Source of the DNA: GCA-003244245 sp036279835 | GTDB taxonomy: Bacteria > Actinomycetota > Actinomycetes > Mycobacteriales > Pseudonocardiaceae | DNA length: 5,272 nt | Assembly (NCBI GenBank): GCA_036279835.1 | Contig: DASUII010000294.1 | Coordinates: 1 to 5,272 of the forward strand | Direction: 5' to 3' | Part shown: piece by piece, positions 4,433 through 5,272 of the stretch | Layout: each line of letters starts with the position of its first letter | How positions within the stretch are numbered: position 1 is the stretch's first letter | Made by a program: the position numbers and the translations under genes | Notes under the pieces: generated by a model | Database searches by the model: none | What the model was told of the DNA's origin: nothing | Seen by the model: the letters and a program-made list of their open reading frames with translations, nothing else

Positions 4433-5272
4433 GTGAGCGACATGCGTTTCCCGGCTGGGCCGGGCGGTCGGCGCAAGACCAATCCAGATGGCTCCATGAC
4501 CCTCATGGAGCATTTATACGAGCTGCGTAACCGGTTGTTCATCGCGCTGTGTGCGGTCGGGCTCGGCGGCGTCCTCGGGTTCGTCTGGTGGGGTGTTTCG
4601 GCGTTCGGGGTGCCTAGCCTCGGAGATCTGATCACTAGGCCGTATTGTGCGCTGCCCCCGACATTGCGGCTGACCCCGAATCCTGGCCGGTGTCAATTAC
4701 TGCAGACTGCCCCGTTTGAGGTGTTCACCCTCCGGATGCAGGTCGGCTTGGCTGCGGGCGCGGTACTGACTGCCCCGATCTGGGTCTATCAGATATGGGC
4801 GTTCATCACACCGGGGCTCTACGCGAAGGAGCGCAAGTTCGCTGTCACCTTCGTCGGTGCCGCCAGTGTGCTGTTCGCCGGGGGGGCCGTCCTCGCCTAC
4901 TACGTGGTGCCCACGGGGCTTTCCTTCCTGGCGAACCTCGGCGGCGGCGAGTTCATCACCGCGCTGACCGGTGGGGCTTATATCGGTTTCCTGCTGACCA
5001 TGCTCGCGGTCTTCGGCCTGACCTTCGAGTTGCCGCTGCTCGTGGTGATGCTCAACCGGGTTGGGGTCTTGCCTTACGCAAAGCTGAAACGCTGGCAGCG
5101 CGGCATCCTGTTCGGACTGTTCGTGCTGGCCGCCGTCGCCACCCCCGGCAACGACCCCATCTCGATGCTGGCCCTGGCCGGCGCGCTGGTCGTGCTGTTC
5201 GAGGCCGCAGTGCTGGTCGCTCGGCAGCACGACCGCGCCGTGGCACGCCGGCGAGCCGAGCAAGGCTGGGAC
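4433..5272 (+). CDS. tatC: TatC, twin-arginine signal receptor (3' end off window)
   Basis: The frame is open for 280 codons to the window edge, with no stop. It has six predicted membrane helices (about 33-55, 99-124, 136-160, 182-205, 222-236, 243-262). Family hallmarks are HLYELRNRL (27-35) with E30, TAPFEVF (92-98), and ITPGLYAKERK (125-135) with E133; the two glutamates correspond to those that contact the twin-arginine motif in E. coli TatC. The first periplasmic loop carries two cysteines (C72, C87), as in mycobacterial TatC. An Arg-rich cytosolic tail (264-275) has begun, so perhaps 10-50 residues are missing. TatC binds the signal peptide and assembles with TatB and TatA. Start is GTG 4433 (weak ribosome binding site) or ATG 4442 (GGTGAG 4 nt upstream); the TatA stop bounds the frame. 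Leu28 and Leu89 use TTA. Confidence 0.93.
   Translation, partial: MSDMRFPAGPGGRRKTNPDGSMTLMEHLYELRNRLFIALCAVGLGGVLGFVWWGVSAFGVPSLGDLITRPYCALPPTLRLTPNPGRCQLLQTAPFEVFTLRMQVGLAAGAVLTAPIWVYQIWAFITPGLYAKERKFAVTFVGAASVLFAGGAVLAYYVVPTGLSFLANLGGGEFITALTGGAYIGFLLTMLAVFGLTFELPLLVVMLNRVGVLPYAKLKRWQRGILFGLFVLAAVATPGNDPISMLALAGALVVLFEAAVLVARQHDRAVARRRAEQGWD

Noticed and set aside
4418..4444. tatA and tatC share one reading frame separated by a single TGA, suggesting a readthrough fusion
   Set aside because: One in three gene pairs share a frame by chance, the TGA lies in no visible readthrough context, and separate starts (GTG 4433 or ATG 4442) are available.

Overview
The window is high-GC DNA with actinobacterial gene families, GTG starts and compact overlapping genes. 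The order pafB-pafC-tatA-tatC is a conserved actinobacterial arrangement, so the host is almost certainly an actinomycete. I cannot name a genus from sequence alone.

Left part (1-889, minus strand): a nearly complete PLP-dependent enzyme of the cysteine-synthase fold. It most resembles SbnA, the N-(2-amino-2-carboxyethyl)-L-glutamate synthase that makes the precursor of L-2,3-diaminopropionate. Its last residues run off the left edge. In its leader (902-940, minus) is a possible 12-codon upstream ORF ending Cys-Cys-Gly-stop. A 7-bp inverted repeat could fold the Cys codons over the enzyme's ribosome binding site and start. This is a candidate attenuator, not a demonstrated one.

Middle part (1085-1742, minus strand): a decayed chimera. 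The first ~27 codons of a GT4 glycosyltransferase, with a ribosome binding site but an early frameshift, are joined to the C-terminal ~190 codons of a glycogen-debranching (amylo-alpha-1,6-glucosidase-like) enzyme, which carries a second frameshift. One large deletion between two neighbouring genes plus two single-base losses explains it. The 242-bp divergent gap that follows (1743-1984) holds the pseudogene's ribosome binding site, a 12-bp palindrome and a probable leaderless promoter for pafB. I see no RNA gene or mobile element there.

Right part (1985-5272, plus strand): a housekeeping block. pafB and pafC encode the WYL-domain subunits of the mycobacterial-type DNA-damage transcription activator and overlap by one base. 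They are followed by a 72-aa single-pass membrane protein of unknown function, then tatA and tatC of the twin-arginine translocase. tatC is cut by the right edge. The genes are tightly spaced and may be cotranscribed, but possible internal promoters precede the small membrane gene and tatA.

The sbnA-like gene and the degraded carbohydrate genes lie where other actinobacteria often have pafA/proteasome genes. This suggests accessory or rearranged DNA abutting the conserved block. I found no clearly new multi-gene system. The points most worth checking are the sbnA leader, the chimeric pseudogene and the small membrane gene.
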